From NCBI RefSeq assembly GCF_011397635.1, contig NC_064759.1:24452428-24516427 (forward strand): a DNA stretch of 64,000 nucleotides. Reading direction: 5' to 3'. The DNA is from Epinephelus fuscoguttatus. Its lineage: Eukaryota; Chordata; Actinopteri; Perciformes; Serranidae. A program made the position numbers and the translations under genes. Below the pieces are notes generated by a model. That model was not told the origin of the DNA, searched no databases, and saw nothing but the letters and a program-made list of their open reading frames with translations. Shown piece after piece: positions 25,562 through 38,299 of the stretch; within the stretch, counting starts at the first letter, position 1, and every line of letters starts with the position of its first letter.

Positions 25562-26690
25562 ATGAAGCTCGGGCTTTGGTTTCCTTCTCTGTTGTTACAT
25601 GGTGAGTCTTAAACTAAAAAACCATTATATAAAATACTTCATGTTACATGTAATGATAAATGAATGTTTATTCTTGTTTTCAGTGATGATGTCCAGTCTT
25701 CTCGTGGCCAATGGACTGCAAACATACTGGCAAAAAATCTTGTCCTGCAGGGCTCCTGTGTGGTTATTCCCTGCACCTACACTTATCCAGAGCTCACTAT
25801 CTCTAGGTGTCATTGTCTGGGTTGGTCCAATGAGTCATCAGCTGATTCACAATCAGCCAACAACATCTCACTGCTCCTTTTTGTAAATATAGTTCTTTCT
25901 TGCTGCCATCATGCAAGCCCTCCACCTCCCCATCGCCACCTAAGTCTTTACTGATTCATCAACCTCATCTGCCTCAGCAGTCAGCGGCCACCACCACCAC
26001 CAGTGTCTGGACTCCATGGGGGGATTTATCCTGTTGCCGCTCAGATGTCCCTCTATCACAAAATATCTCCCTCTGGTGTCCAAAGTGCCAGAGATTTCTG
26101 TTAAATCTTAACCAGCACAAATCATCTGTTAATCTGTACGCTCATATTCCGAATTTAGTACTTTATTCTTCTGTCTCTCCTCATTGAAAGGCGCGATTCT
26201 GCAAATGCACCATGATGCTGGATGGCGTCAGGACGTTGCATTTTGGCGTCCCTTTCTACTTCAGAATCGAGTTGCTGCAATACAAAAGCTCCTCCTACAA
26301 AAAAATGAAGTGGCCACTGATATTATGCGTGTGTATTTTACATGTCAAAATATAATTTTTGAGGCAAAATCATCATATTATGAGTTATGTTGGGATTATA
26401 TGTGAACTCTGTCTGTGGAGGTGAATGATAAAGTAACAGCCTCCTGCCAATAAATCCCCCTCACTTATCCTGAAATCATCACCCGCAGATTAAAGAGGCT
26501 GAATGCGTGGATGTGGGAAACAGAGTCAACCCTGACCTCTACCTCTCGACAGATCAGCTTCAACAAGCCTTTGAACTGCACAGTGTGGTACAGAGGAAGG
26601 AAGCGGGCGGTGAGCTCCACGATTCTCTGAATATGACGTGAGCGCATGTGCATGACCTGAACATCACCTTTCACTCTGCATGGTGAACGA
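25562..26690 (+). pseudogene. Decayed Siglec/CD22-like Ig gene (V and C2 remnants)
   Basis: A signal-peptide exon (25562-25602, MKLGLWFPSLLLHG) with a donor is followed at 25682 by the start of a V domain, ending its B strand with GSCVVIPCTYTYPE. The V domain then breaks up. The F strand reappears at about 26253 as GVPFYFRIELLQY. C2-domain remnants follow as SVEVNDKVTASCQ (about 26410), then a stop. A further remnant, SFNKPLNCTVWYRGRK, lies at about 26560. Stops and frame changes separate these blocks, so a functional product is unlikely. The order of remnants matches the intact minus-strand paralogue at 30.9-36.0 kb. Confidence 0.75.
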
Positions 26691-26699
26691 TTTCATGTG

Positions 26700-27815
26700 T
26701 CAAGATGCTTCAGATCTGCAAAAAATGCCGAGGAGGTTAACAAAACACTTCAAGAATAGCTGATGCAGGTTTATGAATGGATTTCTGAAAAAAAGTTGAA
26801 TATCTCAAAACCAAAGGATAGGTTTGATATTTGACTCCAGGCATGCTTTAAGGGCACGTCAAGAGCTGTGCATCTCTTTGCATGGTGTGGCTTTTGAGCA
26901 GGTTAAAGAGGCAAAATTTTGGGGTGTCACACTTGAGGGAACACTTTCATGGTCAGCTCACATTAATAACGTGGTTGCCAAAATGAGTAGAGGCATTTCA
27001 GTTATCAGGAAGTGTGCTTACTTGTTAACACAGATGACAGTTAAACAAGTCGTACAGTCTTTAGCCTCATCACACCTGGACTACTGTTCAGCAATCTGGG
27101 CTGGTGACTCAAAACAAGACCTTAATAAAATTAAGCTCTTTCAAAACAAAGCTGCTATGAGGAACAGCGTAGATGAGGGTGGAGGACAGACTGGCATACA
27201 GCCTGATTCAGCAGACAAGAAACATCTGTGCCTTAAGAAAACCTACACACCTATACTCACAGCTAACACACACTGTTGATAGACACCATCATGAAACCAG
27301 ACATGCCTGCATGAGAAGCTTTATGCTACGCTTACCGGAGACCAGTGCATTAAAGAAAACTACAATGTACAGAGCCATGTCGATTTGGAATAAACTACCA
27401 CTATACTTCACCCAGGTTACTAGTAGGATTACTTTTAAAAAGAAACTAATAACGGCGATTATCAAAACAGAAGTCTGTTTTACCAGCATATGATGTAATG
27501 TTTATGAAGGCTATGTGTATTTGTGGCGCTCATTTGGGAGATGCCTCAGTGTACAACCACATATAGTTCATGCAAACTATGAGCCTGGGTTATGGGCTCT
27601 GTTGGTTTGCTTTTGTGATCTACTGATGTAATGACACTGTAAATGTAAGATAACTACTTGTTATCTCACTTGTTTGGGTTTTATTTAAATTTGTCGATGT
27701 TGTAAATTGTCTACGATTTAACATTTTGTCTTGTTTTCTGTTGTTTTCAACAGGAAGAGTTGTCGTTACTGCGGTAACAACTAATGGGGATCCTGAATAA
27801 AGTATAAAGAATAAA
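26700..27815 (+). mobile_element. Non-LTR retrotransposon fragment (reverse transcriptase C-terminus)
   Basis: The frame at 26824 onward reads EAKFWGVTLEGTLSWSAHIN and SSHLDYCSAIWAG, the thumb and post-RT region of Jockey-superfamily LINEs. After a frameshift near 27170 the same protein continues in the frame at 27173-27493 (AMSIWNKLPLYF). A 3' UTR follows and ends with GGGGATCCTGAATAAAG and further AATAAA-like units near 27810. It is 5'-truncated and inactive. Confidence 0.75.
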
Positions 27816-27829
27816 GACAATCAATTTCT

Positions 27830-28769
27830 GGTGTGTGCAAGACTTCAGTCGATATGATTCATTGTGTCTGATTAACATTAAATACAATTTCAATGTAAAA
27901 ACAAGAGAGTAAGATGGGAAAAGATGTCGGTCCTCAAGAGCATGCATGGTGCACATTTGTTATTCATATGTTTTTTCAACTGTTTACAATTGTTCATAGA
28001 ATTAAATATTTAAAAGTTATTTAAATATAAACTATATTAAATATCAAGGCACCTATGAGATTGAACTTCCCAAGGAGTTCAAGATAACAAATGAACAATA
28101 TCTGATTCCTTCAACATTTCTACATTATAAAGAAAATTGCAGGTTACTCTTATTACAAATATTTTCTTAATATGATGATTTTTTACGATGATTTTTTTAA
28201 GCTAATGAATGCTAAATTAGCTGTTAGCACGCAAGTTTCATTCTGTTTGTGTTGCTAAATCATTTTCACACAGCAATATAAGTCAGAGCGCATAAAAACG
28301 GCAGGTGCAGGGGAAAGATGCCTCGACTATAATGAACTATATGCTACAGAAATTTAACGATAATCACATTTTTATCAATATTACAAAGGTGTTTGGGCTG
28401 TTATCCGAGGAATTCTCTATCTACCAAAGTGAATTTGGGTTTACAGTTCATTTTCATTTGAGGTCTGAGGCTTGTACCGGTGTGGGAGGATGCTGGTGTC
28501 TATAATGTGAGATCACTTCAGCTAAGATGGTGACCAGCTTCCCCTTTGACTTCCTGTCAAGTTATCATTAACACACTTTCAAGCCACACAAGGGTTTTTC
28601 CACACTGACCTGGGCATGCACAAATTATTCTCACTTTGTCAGTGGTTTTAGTTGATTAATGAGTGAAAACAGTCAGCCAGGCTGCATGTATTTACACATA
28701 AGTACACATAAGTGAGGACCATCCTTTTCAAATTCTGTTTGTGTCCCGTCCACTTTCAAAAATGTAATA
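27830..28769. other. Intergenic, no gene seen
   Basis: AT-rich stretch. No exon or repeat boundary recognised. Confidence 0.4.
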
Positions 28770-28777
28770 CACTACAG

Positions 28778-29056
28778 CAGGGCTATTCAAGTACAAATTC
28801 AATTGGGCCGAATTTTGAAACCAGAAAATGTCGATGCGCCAGACATTTTCAGCAATGAGCAACCTGTTGAAAACTTTTTTTAGCTTTTGGTAATGATGCA
28901 TTTTTAACAAATGCAAATTGAATTAGTAGAAATAGCAATATGTGTTGTGTCACATTTAGAATAAAAACATTATATGTATTTAGTCACATATCAAACTGCA
29001 GAAACAGAATAAAAAAGAGGACCATGGCCTCTTTACTGTTGACTGACTTCACTTTG

Positions 29057-29120
<64 letters not shown>

Positions 29121-29282
29121 CGAGAACAGGAGAGAGAGGCTGCAGCGTGATGATAAATGAAACCATAACTTTAAAAAGTACTGATGAAAGAACTGGTAAC
29201 ATCAGAGCCTATTAATACTATGGTCTTTATAAATGTTGCCACGGCCCGCTTCCCACCTGTAGCTGGGCTATGAATAGGTCTG
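28778..29282. mobile_element. hAT-type non-autonomous element with perfect 8-bp target duplication
   Basis: The left terminus is CAGGGCTATTCAAGTAC. The reverse complement of the right terminus is CAGACCTATTCATAGCCC. The element is flanked on both sides by CACTACAG (28770-28777 and 29283-29290), an exact 8-bp target duplication. About 505 bp, with no transposase and an internal (GT)n tract. Confidence 0.85.
29058..29120 (+). repeat. (GT)n microsatellite
   Basis: About 30 uninterrupted GT units inside the hAT-type element. Confidence 0.97.
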
Positions 29283-29290
29283 CACTACAG

Positions 29291-30724
29291 TTTGGTCAGC
29301 CGTCAGATTCTGTGTGAATATCTGAGGAGTAGCATATTATAGTTAGTACTATTCTGACAAACTTCTGAATGATGATGATCATTTAGCATAAATTCCCAGA
29401 ACAACATTCAACCCTGGCCATTTTCCTCTCTCTGCTGCTACCCTGAATGTCTGTGTCTGACCTTTTCTGCTCCACCCAGGAACACTGTAGTGGGAGGAAA
29501 ATTAGGACTAATTACCCAGGGCCCCAGTGGCTCTTGAAAAGCCTGGAATGAAAAGTTTGATTTTGTTTGCAATTTTTTTTTTTTTTTTTTAAGTAATTTG
29601 TGTTGTAAATTAAATAAAATTGGGTCAATAAATCAGTTAAAGACTGAACTTTCTATTTAAAAAATAGCGTAAGCTCTCTGAGGCCACTTTCAAACATTAA
29701 GTGAGCAAAACGGTTTAGTCCACCCCTGCACTTGGATTCATCTCTAAATGCAACTGGAGCTGAGTGGGTGACACCTTATAGGTAGAACAGATAGATAAGG
29801 TTTGTTGTCTGTCCCAACAGACTTCTTAAAGGCCTGTTAAAACAGCAGCTGATAAAAGCAGGTTAAAGTGCAGAGTGAATGCAGAGGGAATGAAGGATTT
29901 CTTGTAGATGTTTTCCGAGCCAGTGGGACTTTGTAGTGTCTGGCTGATGCCAGTAACTGGAAGGAGTGCTGCGTGGGGAGGGGGGGGATAAAGGTGGCTT
30001 TACGGATCACTGCGCGGTGACACAGTTGACATAGAGGAGCTGCTTATGCACAGGCATGGGCCCAGAATTTGGTGCTACATCCCTGGCTACACCTTTTTAT
30101 TGGTTAGTATCTTTATCCATCTAATTTGTATTTAAATTCCACCTACACCACTCTTTCTGTCTTGATTTAATTTATTTCCTGCTTGACTTCTGACATTACA
30201 TGACTGACCGATCCACTTGAAGGGGTTGGGTTGGGTGATGACGGACAAAACTCATGCCCCTCTCACATTACAGGGAGGCTACTGACATTTTGTGTCTCCC
30301 CCCATGTCTCAAACCAAAGACACACCCTTGCATATAGATACATTTACAGTAACAGCTTTCTTATACTCATCAAATCAGCTATGGCATTAAAAGTATCCCT
30401 CCCAAAATGCAAGTGTTCATACATGTTCAGTGCATATATTCAGTACATAAATAGGTCAACACGTACGCTGAATTTTACAATTTCCCTTATTCAGCAGGAA
30501 GTCAGCATTTCAAAACTGTTCTTATCTGTCACCCTGATAAAGCAATTGTTCCTGCTAAAGAGGAAATTCAATGGGTGTTACTTGTGCAGTACATTTTGAC
30601 TACAGATGATGACTAATAAAGCAAGAATTATCAAACATATTTGCAAGAAAAGATTACAGTTTAATAGTGATTTGTCACAACACATAAGTTGCTGTTGATG
30701 AGAAAAAATAACATGAACAACTTT

Positions 30725-30755
<31 letters not shown>

Positions 30756-30900
30756 TATATGAATGACAGTAGACAGAAAAATAAGGCATATGTCATATAT
30801 ACAGAAATAGCATTACAATACTGTTTTTACAACTTTCTTGACCCACATCAGCTGGACATCACAAAGAGGGGCTGCAGCTGTCCCTTCTCTGAGTTGACTG
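29291..30900. other. Intergenic, downstream of the V+3xC2 Ig gene
   Basis: No coding exon recognised. A T/A run at about 29572-29590, an A-run plus (AT)n at about 30725-30760, and AT-rich spacer. Confidence 0.4.
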
Positions 30901-30903
30901 ACC

Positions 30904-33900
30904 TTACACGTTGGCGTATATTGCATCATCCCAGTCAGTCTGTAAAGAAAACAAGATTAACTCACTCTCTTCTCTCATGCATGGAAACAAGGAATGAATT
31001 ACAAAAAGAATTAGCATACCTCCATGTTGCCATAAACATGATCATTGCCATAAAGTTCAGAGCAGTGCACATCATCATAGCTCTTCTCTTTTCTGAGGAC
31101 AGAACGCAGAAAACCAACATGTTTTTTTTTACATATTTACCACACACAGGACAATACAAGGTTTGACACTGATATTTTGGTTTATACTGAGGTGAGTGAC
31201 CCAAACCTTTTTGTTGCAGCATATTGAGGGAGCGCCAAATCTTTGTCTGCCTTCACAGAGCTCATGTGAGGTGTTGCTGCGACCTCAGATCTCCCCCTGC
31301 TGGCAGAATAATGGTTTTTAATTTATGAACCTGGAAAAAAATCTATTGATACTTTTCACCAGCACTGAACACAGGCTGTCATGCCCTGTAAGAATTTGCA
31401 TCTGCACCATCTGCTCCACTCAAATACCTCTACATCACTGGTTCCTAATGTGGGGGTCCTGACCCTTACAGGGGTTGCCAAAGTTTCACACAGGGCGCGA
31501 GGCCTTCTTGATTTTAATGGGCGTAAGAAAACGTAAAAATAAATGAACAGCAGGCCTATGTGGTGGGGTGCTACTTTAATGCAGTGTGTTTCAGGAGGCA
31601 GGTTATCTTTTGTAGGTTTATCTGCTGCTTTGTTTTGCCGTTTTATACTTACAGTGCTGTTATTCAACCAACTGGGTTGTTTAATTGTGTTTGCAATTCT
31701 ATTTGTACAAGTTCTTTTCTTTCAGTTAAGCCGAGTGCCTCCTAAAGGCATGTGAGTAAAAGCACCAGGACACAAGTGTAGATTGCACCATTTTGCTGTG
31801 ACTATTGCTGCGATGCACCTGAGGTGAATAGGTGGTGGCACCCCGGGGCACTCCTCAGTGTAGTCTGACTCTCCACGAATGACCTCTGCTCACTTCCCAT
31901 AATTTCGTTTAGTCTAATTTTGTGTTGGACTGGATGTAGTATCTAATTGTGGTTTCAGATTTTGGATAATAACTATTTTAAGCCACTTGTAATAAACAGT
32001 AATTTGATTCCCCCTTACTGGTATTTGTATTTATTGGACTATTACTGATTTTTTTTCTTTTTTCCAAGCAGCTCCAGTCCCTGTTTATTTGCACATTTTT
32101 TGCTAAAGTCAGTAAAATGTTTGGTTTATTCTGACTTCAGGAAAAGTATGCACTGAAAACCAAAGAGCGAATAGAACAATGGTCAAGAAAAAAAAAGAGG
32201 AAATCAAAAAAGAAGCCTTTTAAGTATGTGTGGTTGTTAAGAAATATAAAATCAGGAAAACTCATCTCTGACAATATTCACAGAAAATAATCTGCTAAAA
32301 TTAATATTACTTGCTTATTTTACATAAACTTCCTGCAGGCAGGAATTTGGTTTAATTGCACCGTTTATCTTTTGTTCTGTACTGTTACTGTTACGCATTG
32401 AATATGTTATAAAATACCCATAAAATATGTCACTTAGTCAGGGGTCATCAGTTTGCCCAATGATAGAACAGGGTGTCCTGAAGGAAATGGGTTGGGGACC
32501 ACTGCTCTTCTCTACACGCATGACTTTCTTTCTGATGTATGTTTGCAACTGTAAAAATGTCTTATCGCACTCAGATTTCAAAGCTATACTTCAAAAACAC
32601 AACTCAAAAGAGAAACAATGGTTTTTGTGCTTTAAATGAAACATTTCCGACACCAGCTTACCATTTCTGAACAGCTTTCATCGTTATCAAAAGCATCACC
32701 AAAATCCCACCAGCTACAGCGGCGATGATGATGTAAAGATTCTGCATCTTACCTGTCCAAAGAGAAACCACGTAGTGTTATCTTTTAGAATTTCTCAATA
32801 CAAAAATTCATGCCTTCAGTCGTCAGGTGTTTGTCACACACTCTAGAAATTCTAAAAGAAAAAACATCCTTACTGTTAACAGGTAGAGAGAGTGTGAGGG
32901 TGGCATTGCCCTGCGTGTTATTTGCCAGACAGTAGACAACCTCAGAGGATCCCAACTCTGCCTGCAGAGTCCCGATGGTAAGGGAGCCGTGTTTCTCCAC
33001 CCTGATGCTCGGCAGGACTTTGTCAGAAAGCAAAAAATGAAGCATGCTGGGAGGCTTGGACTCTGCAATGCACACACACTTTACCATGTCTGCCTCTGAG
33101 GAGCAAGAGGAGGCTGCCCTGATCTCAGGGGCATCTGTAAGCACAAGATATGCAGTTATGACTTAGCCATGCTTCTATTATAAATGTTTACAGAGAAAAT
33201 CTCTTCTTTATTGTTACATTTCTTTGATTGCTTACTTACACAACACATTGAGCTGCACAGGGCTTGATTTGCTTTGTCCGACTGTATTGACGGCAGTACA
33301 GTACAGGGCTCCTGTGTGTCTGGTGACATTTGACAGCATGTAGATGCTTCCTTGATGCAGCTGAGCACCAGTTTCATTGTGCCACAGATAGCTGCTGGCA
33401 GGAGGGTGGGCATCACAGGAGCATTTCAGCCGCACAGCTTCCCCCTCCTTTACATCGGTCTTGTGCTCAACCTCCACGTTCACTGGAGCGTCTGCATCGA
33501 AACATACAGTTCATGAGACCATGGTGGTGCAGATGACAGAATTTACTGTCCCTCATGCAGCCAGCTCATCCGAGATAAATGACAGTAGGAAACCGTGCAA
33601 TGCTCTTTTTCCAGTGCAGATGAATACATGATGACTGTAAATTCCCCGACAGTGACTAATAAGCTACTATATTTTAATGTATGTGTGTTGGTAAGAGCTT
33701 CCACGTTTGGTAAAAAAAAAAACCTAAACACAGTATATGTAACATATGACACTAAACTGTTGGTCTGTCTTTTCATCTTTATTCTTTTTATTGGTGCTTT
33801 CTTGCACCAGGTTGTTCTAATTCTTTAAATTGCCAGATACACTTACGTTTTACTTTGAGGACCTTGGATGTTTTGTGGTGCTGCCCTCCCTTGTACGTTA

Positions 33901-35990
33901 CCGTGCACTGTAAGGGCTTGTTGTGATCGGCCCTGGTAGGGTGAAAGGTCAGAGTAGACGTTGCTTTCCACTGGCTGGCATCCAGCTGCTGTGATTGGAA
34001 ATGTTCCTCTCCAGGGTGACTCCAGGTGAAGACAGGAGGAGAGGTGGGGCAGGAGTGCGATACGGAGCAGGACGCAGTCACAATTTTACCCTCCACTGCC
34101 TCCTCTTTCACAGAGAAACTGATGGGCTTTGGTTCAGCTGTAAACCACAGATATGTTACATTTGTACATTTTACATATATTAAATATCATTGTTTCTAAA
34201 CTGACGTCATTCTGATTACATGTATATGAGCTGACTTTGTCATCGGGAGGTGAAGGGGAGGGTGGAGGGCATGACTCTTAGATGAGAGGTGGTTACCAAA
34301 CTGCAGACCACTGTTTGAGACCGACAAACAAAACAGGTGTTTTAAGTGAGACATCAGCAGCACTACCGATAGTGGGTGTTTTAAGTCAACACATGGTCTT
34401 ATATTAACCATAACCAAATGGTTTTTGTGCCTAAACATAACCAGACGTTAACCGCAGCAATGTTGCAATGAATCATTTCACCGTATCAGCTACACAATAA
34501 CTTATGATAACATATGTGTGGTTTGCAGAAAGGTACAATGCCAGCATTTATTCTTCTGGTTGGTCTTTTCAGACTCAAAATTACTTTTTGAAAAGTAATA
34601 AGATGATCAAAATACAAAACAGGAACTGACTACGAAGATATGTCGCAGAGGACTGTAGGGTAAAGGATAGAAAGAAAAATATTTCCCGTTTTTATTCAGG
34701 TGGTATTGATGCATGTGCTGTGTTGTTGCATTGTTATTTTTTTTTTTAACTTCATCTCATCTATTGCCTCCCCGATAAAATCATGCTCACATCACATTCA
34801 TGGGTTTTTAGTCTGATTTCAAGTTTTAGATAAACATGTTGACTGAACTGATTCAGGCACAGGATTTAACATGCAGGACATCTCAAAATGGCACTTGGCC
34901 TCAATGTCAAACATTTGTGTAGAGAAATGAAACTGGGTGTCCACTGTGTTGTGATCAAAGTTATTTAAAGCGAGGGGAGGTTAACCAGTTACAATAGCAC
35001 AAATAAGGAACTGGGAATCAGACAGTTCTTGACAACTGAAACTTAAATCACCATTTTTACCAACTCTGTTGTACTTTCAGAGTACTTTGTTGAAGTGACA
35101 ACTTCATCATTTAAATACAAGACAACTGATATAAACTATTGAGGTGAACACCGCTCGTATCACAGTAAAGTGTTCTTTAGAGTCTCGGCCCTTTGTACAA
35201 ATATAATATAAGATCTGAAGTAGAAAACATCAAGTCAATAACATGAGGAAAGTAATCACTGATTTTCTTGACTCCATGTTCAACAGCTACAACACTGGAA
35301 TTAAAAAGAATTATGGGAAAATGCTGGCATTAACTATATCATCAAAGAAAGTTGTTCACGTTACTTACTCTTTATTGCAATGGAGACTGGCTTCTCCCTG
35401 TAGGAATACTTTTCATAGTCTCCTAATTCGATCCTGAAATAAAAAGGCCCTCGGTCACTTTGTTGAAGGGGATCAATCTTCAGCGAACAGCCCTTCTGTC
35501 TGACGTCTCCCAGCAGCTGTGTCCGATTCCGATACCGCTGCATCATTTTTGACTCGTTTGGGTGATAAATGAGCTGATGTGCCTCATCAGTCCACATCCC
35601 AGTGAATCCACTGATCTGCCTGTCTGCATTTGGGTAGTCAAATGAGCAGGGAATCTCCACACAGGATCCAAGGAGGCCTTCAACTGAGGACGGCACCGTG
35701 GCTGACCAAGACGAGGCTTCAGTTTGAGTAACTGTGGTAAAATGCAGAGGAATATGTGACTAAATGAAAGACAGACGAAGTAGAGGCAAGAAAGATGCAT
35801 AAAATAAAACACAAATTCACCTAAAGATAAAATTCTTGGACTGAGCAAAAACAAAACAACACAACAAAAAGACAAACATCTGCCTGATTAGTTGTACTTC
35901 TTGTGAGCAGAAAAGATTAAAGAGGAGAGAATGCACCATACCTTTGCAGCAAAAGCACACAAAAAACAGAGCCCATGTCAAAGCGTGCAT
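30904..35990 (-). CDS. Siglec/CD22-like receptor with one V and three C2 Ig domains
   Basis: Predicted type I membrane lectin-like receptor of leukocytes. Minus-strand exons: 35990-35942 (signal, MHALTWALFFVCFC), 35731-35369 (V), 34137-33847, 33491-33240 and 33134-32874 (three C2 domains), 32752-32662 (TM), a proposed 24-nt exon 32548-32525, then 31092-31020 and 30939-30904. They total 1440 nt, 479 codons plus TAA. The V domain shows GSCVEIPCSFDYP and the F-strand GPFYFRIEL with the Siglec Arg. C2-1 has ASCSVSHSCPTSPP, whose extra Cys would pair with the V-domain Cys. C2-2 ends at a junction reading YAPEI, common in the family. The TM region reads LYIIIAAVAGGILVMLLITM. The tail has SYDDV, ELYGND, HVYGNM and a C-terminal AIYANV. 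Without the small exon, joining TM to tail would create a TGA stop. That exon is the least certain part. Confidence 0.8.
31437..32506. mobile_element. hAT-like deletion derivative in the Ig gene tail intron
   Basis: The left end is CACTGGTTCCTAATGTGGG. The reverse complement of the right end is CAGTGGTCCCCAACCCATTT. Both resemble the CAGTGGTTCCCAAC terminus known from Charlie-type hAT elements. About 1.07 kb, no transposase frame and no clear 8-bp target duplication, so the pairing of the two ends is tentative. Confidence 0.5.
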
Positions 35991-35999
35991 CTCGTCCTC

Positions 36000-36679
36000 T
36001 CAGGTTCAGACCTGCAAATGAAGTGACAGATATTTTCAGTCAGGTCAGGTGCCACTGTCATTTCCCTCTGGTGAGAGATGACTTGTCTAGTTTCCATTCC
36101 ACTTTTAATACAGCATGCATACACTGCATTACACACAAAAACTGACTTTTGTCCCATCAGACCCATATTGGGGAAGTCCATTGTATTAATCATGGCTAAT
36201 CTTTTTTTTAAGCATGTCTTGTGCTCTAAACTCTACTCACCTAAGCCATATATTTTTCAACTTTTAACCACTTTTAATAAGAGGTCTAATTGGCTCTTAT
36301 TTTTTTTACATTTTGTTGTCAATCCTATTTCTGTTGTGCATCTGAGACCACAGCCCTCGGCTTTATCACTAGGTGTGCCATTCTGCTGCTCTCACTTCCT
36401 TGTTTGGATATTTGATTTATTTTGGTAATCATAACTTCTCCAATTTTATTTTTGTAAGATACGTTTCCCTCCTCGTGAGGCCAGGACTCTTTAAACTCAT
36501 CGTTACTGACATTCCCCGTAACCTGGCCCTTCAATAATTAATTTAATATTGGGCATAATAATTATAATACTACTAATAATAATAAACGTTCACAGACTTT
36601 GCATCTCTCATAGCCTTGGGTAGAGAATCACATTTTGGTGGTTGAACAAAGCTGAGCTGCTGATTTTCTTCTTTGTCTG
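36000..36679. other. Upstream region of the V+3xC2 Ig gene
   Basis: Holds its likely promoter. No TATA box or other motif could be assigned with confidence. Confidence 0.35.
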
Positions 36680-36900
36680 ATAGTTTGCATCTTAAAAGGC
36701 AGCAGAGGATCTAAGAGGCTGTGAGGGATTGTAAAACAACAAAGAATTAGTAATGTAGGCAGGTCCCAAACCACTGAGAGCGTTGTAAACAACTAAAAGA
36801 ACTATGAAATCAATCCTAAAAGACTCAGAGAGCGAGTGCAGGTTGGCTAAAACTGCGGTGATATGCTTCCTCTTTCTTGGTTTGGATAAAAGCATGGCAA
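36680..36900 (-). mobile_element. L2-type LINE fragment (RT C-terminus)
   Basis: On the minus strand, a 67-codon frame contains KHITAVLANLHSLSESFRID and NALSGLGPAYI. It matches in pattern the post-RT region of the L2-type LINE at 50.7-52.5 kb (ISPVLASLHWLPVKSRIEFK, NGQAPSYL). Truncated at both ends. Confidence 0.75.
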
Positions 36901-37619
36901 CAGTGAGTTCAGAAATAACTGTAGTTTATCAATAGATTGGTTTGGAAGAGAGCATTATGGTAGTTAGAGCTTGAAATAAATGCATGAACAAGTTTGTAGC
37001 CCCACTGACGGTGTGAGTAGGGTTGGTTGTCACACTTACTCTTGTGTGAATGCTCGTCATCAAAATATCTGTCAATGGTCATTCCTACATTAAAGGAAAG
37101 CTTAAGGTCTTTGCTTGAATGGATTATCCCTTTAGTGTTTGTAACTTATTGTAACAACAGGTTTTAATCATCAGAGACACCAACCCCATCGTGGGTCGGT
37201 TGTCCCTAAAGTTATCAATGTGATTTCAGGAAAAAAAAGTGTAACTTTTTAGTTTTTTAAGATAAAAACACCAAATAAGTTTTGAAATGAATCCCACCTT
37301 TATAATCAATCAGTGCCCCTTGTGTTTAAACCATGAGCTTGAACCTGGTGATTGTTTGTTTGAATTATCCTCTGTTATGAGAAGTAAAATAATGGAATTT
37401 AGAGCTCTGAAAAAATGCAGCCTTTATTAAAACCATTGTTTCATAACAATTCATACGGAATATAACATTAAATGAAACAGCAAGATTAGACAAGATTAAT
37501 CTCCATCACAATATGACCAGGAACTTTTGTTAAAATGTCAAACAGCCTAGGTTGAAGTACGTAACAGTTCAGATACAACACTATTTTCTATTGAGGAACT
37601 AAAGCAACACACTCTCTCC

Positions 37620-38241
37620 CTAGCCCTTTTTAGATAGGAATTGTGCAAATTTGCAGGAAAGCCCAATCAGTCTTTTTTCAGCATTGGCAGTACAAAACCA
37701 AAATCAGGGAGTGCGGCAAAATGCCGCCTACCTACTTTTGTTCATACAGAATGTGCCTTTTTCGGGGCAATGGGGGGCGTGAGCAAGTAACAAAACGTGT
37801 GGATCAGCGTGTGACGTAAACAGTGACGTTAGAAGGAAGCCATGGCTAGTCAGGCGGCAATTCTCTCGTAAATCGGCCCATTCTTCATGCTTCACGGTTA
37901 ATGGCCTCTTCGTTTGCGAGGGCAAGGAGGGCGTGCAATGTCTTGTCTCCCCAGTTGCTCATCTTTCCAGTGTCTGTCAGGTTTGTGTTTCCCTCTTGCT
38001 ACTAGCTGCTCGCTAATTCCTGCTATCAGCTGTTTCCTGTTTATCCACCGCCAGTGGGTCGCACATGCTGCATCATCAACAGCTCCTCCCACAAGTCTTC
38101 AACAGCCCCTTCTGTTGCGGAAGGAAAATTGGGCGCCTTGAATCAACTTGCCAATCCGACTCTGTGTGTCTAAACGCTTGCAGCTGGCCGGCAAAACAAA
38201 ACAGCCCAACATTCGCGGAAAATCTGGCAGTGTAAAAGGGG

Positions 38242-38250
<9 letters not shown>
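37620..38250. mobile_element. Possible non-autonomous DNA transposon
   Basis: The left edge is TAGCCCTTTTTAGATAGG. The right edge, reverse-complemented, is GCCCCTTTTACACTGCCAGA. These are short and imperfect inverted ends around a GC-richer body. A (CT)n tract begins at the right edge. Tentative. Confidence 0.35.

Positions 38251-38284
<34 letters not shown>
38245..38284 (+). repeat. (CT)n microsatellite
   Basis: About 20 CT units. Confidence 0.95.
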
Positions 38285-38290
<6 letters not shown>

Positions 38291-38299
38291 GTGTGTAGT

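Noticed and set aside
29058-29215. Frame with a Cys-Val repeat
   Set aside because: Translation of the (GT)n microsatellite.
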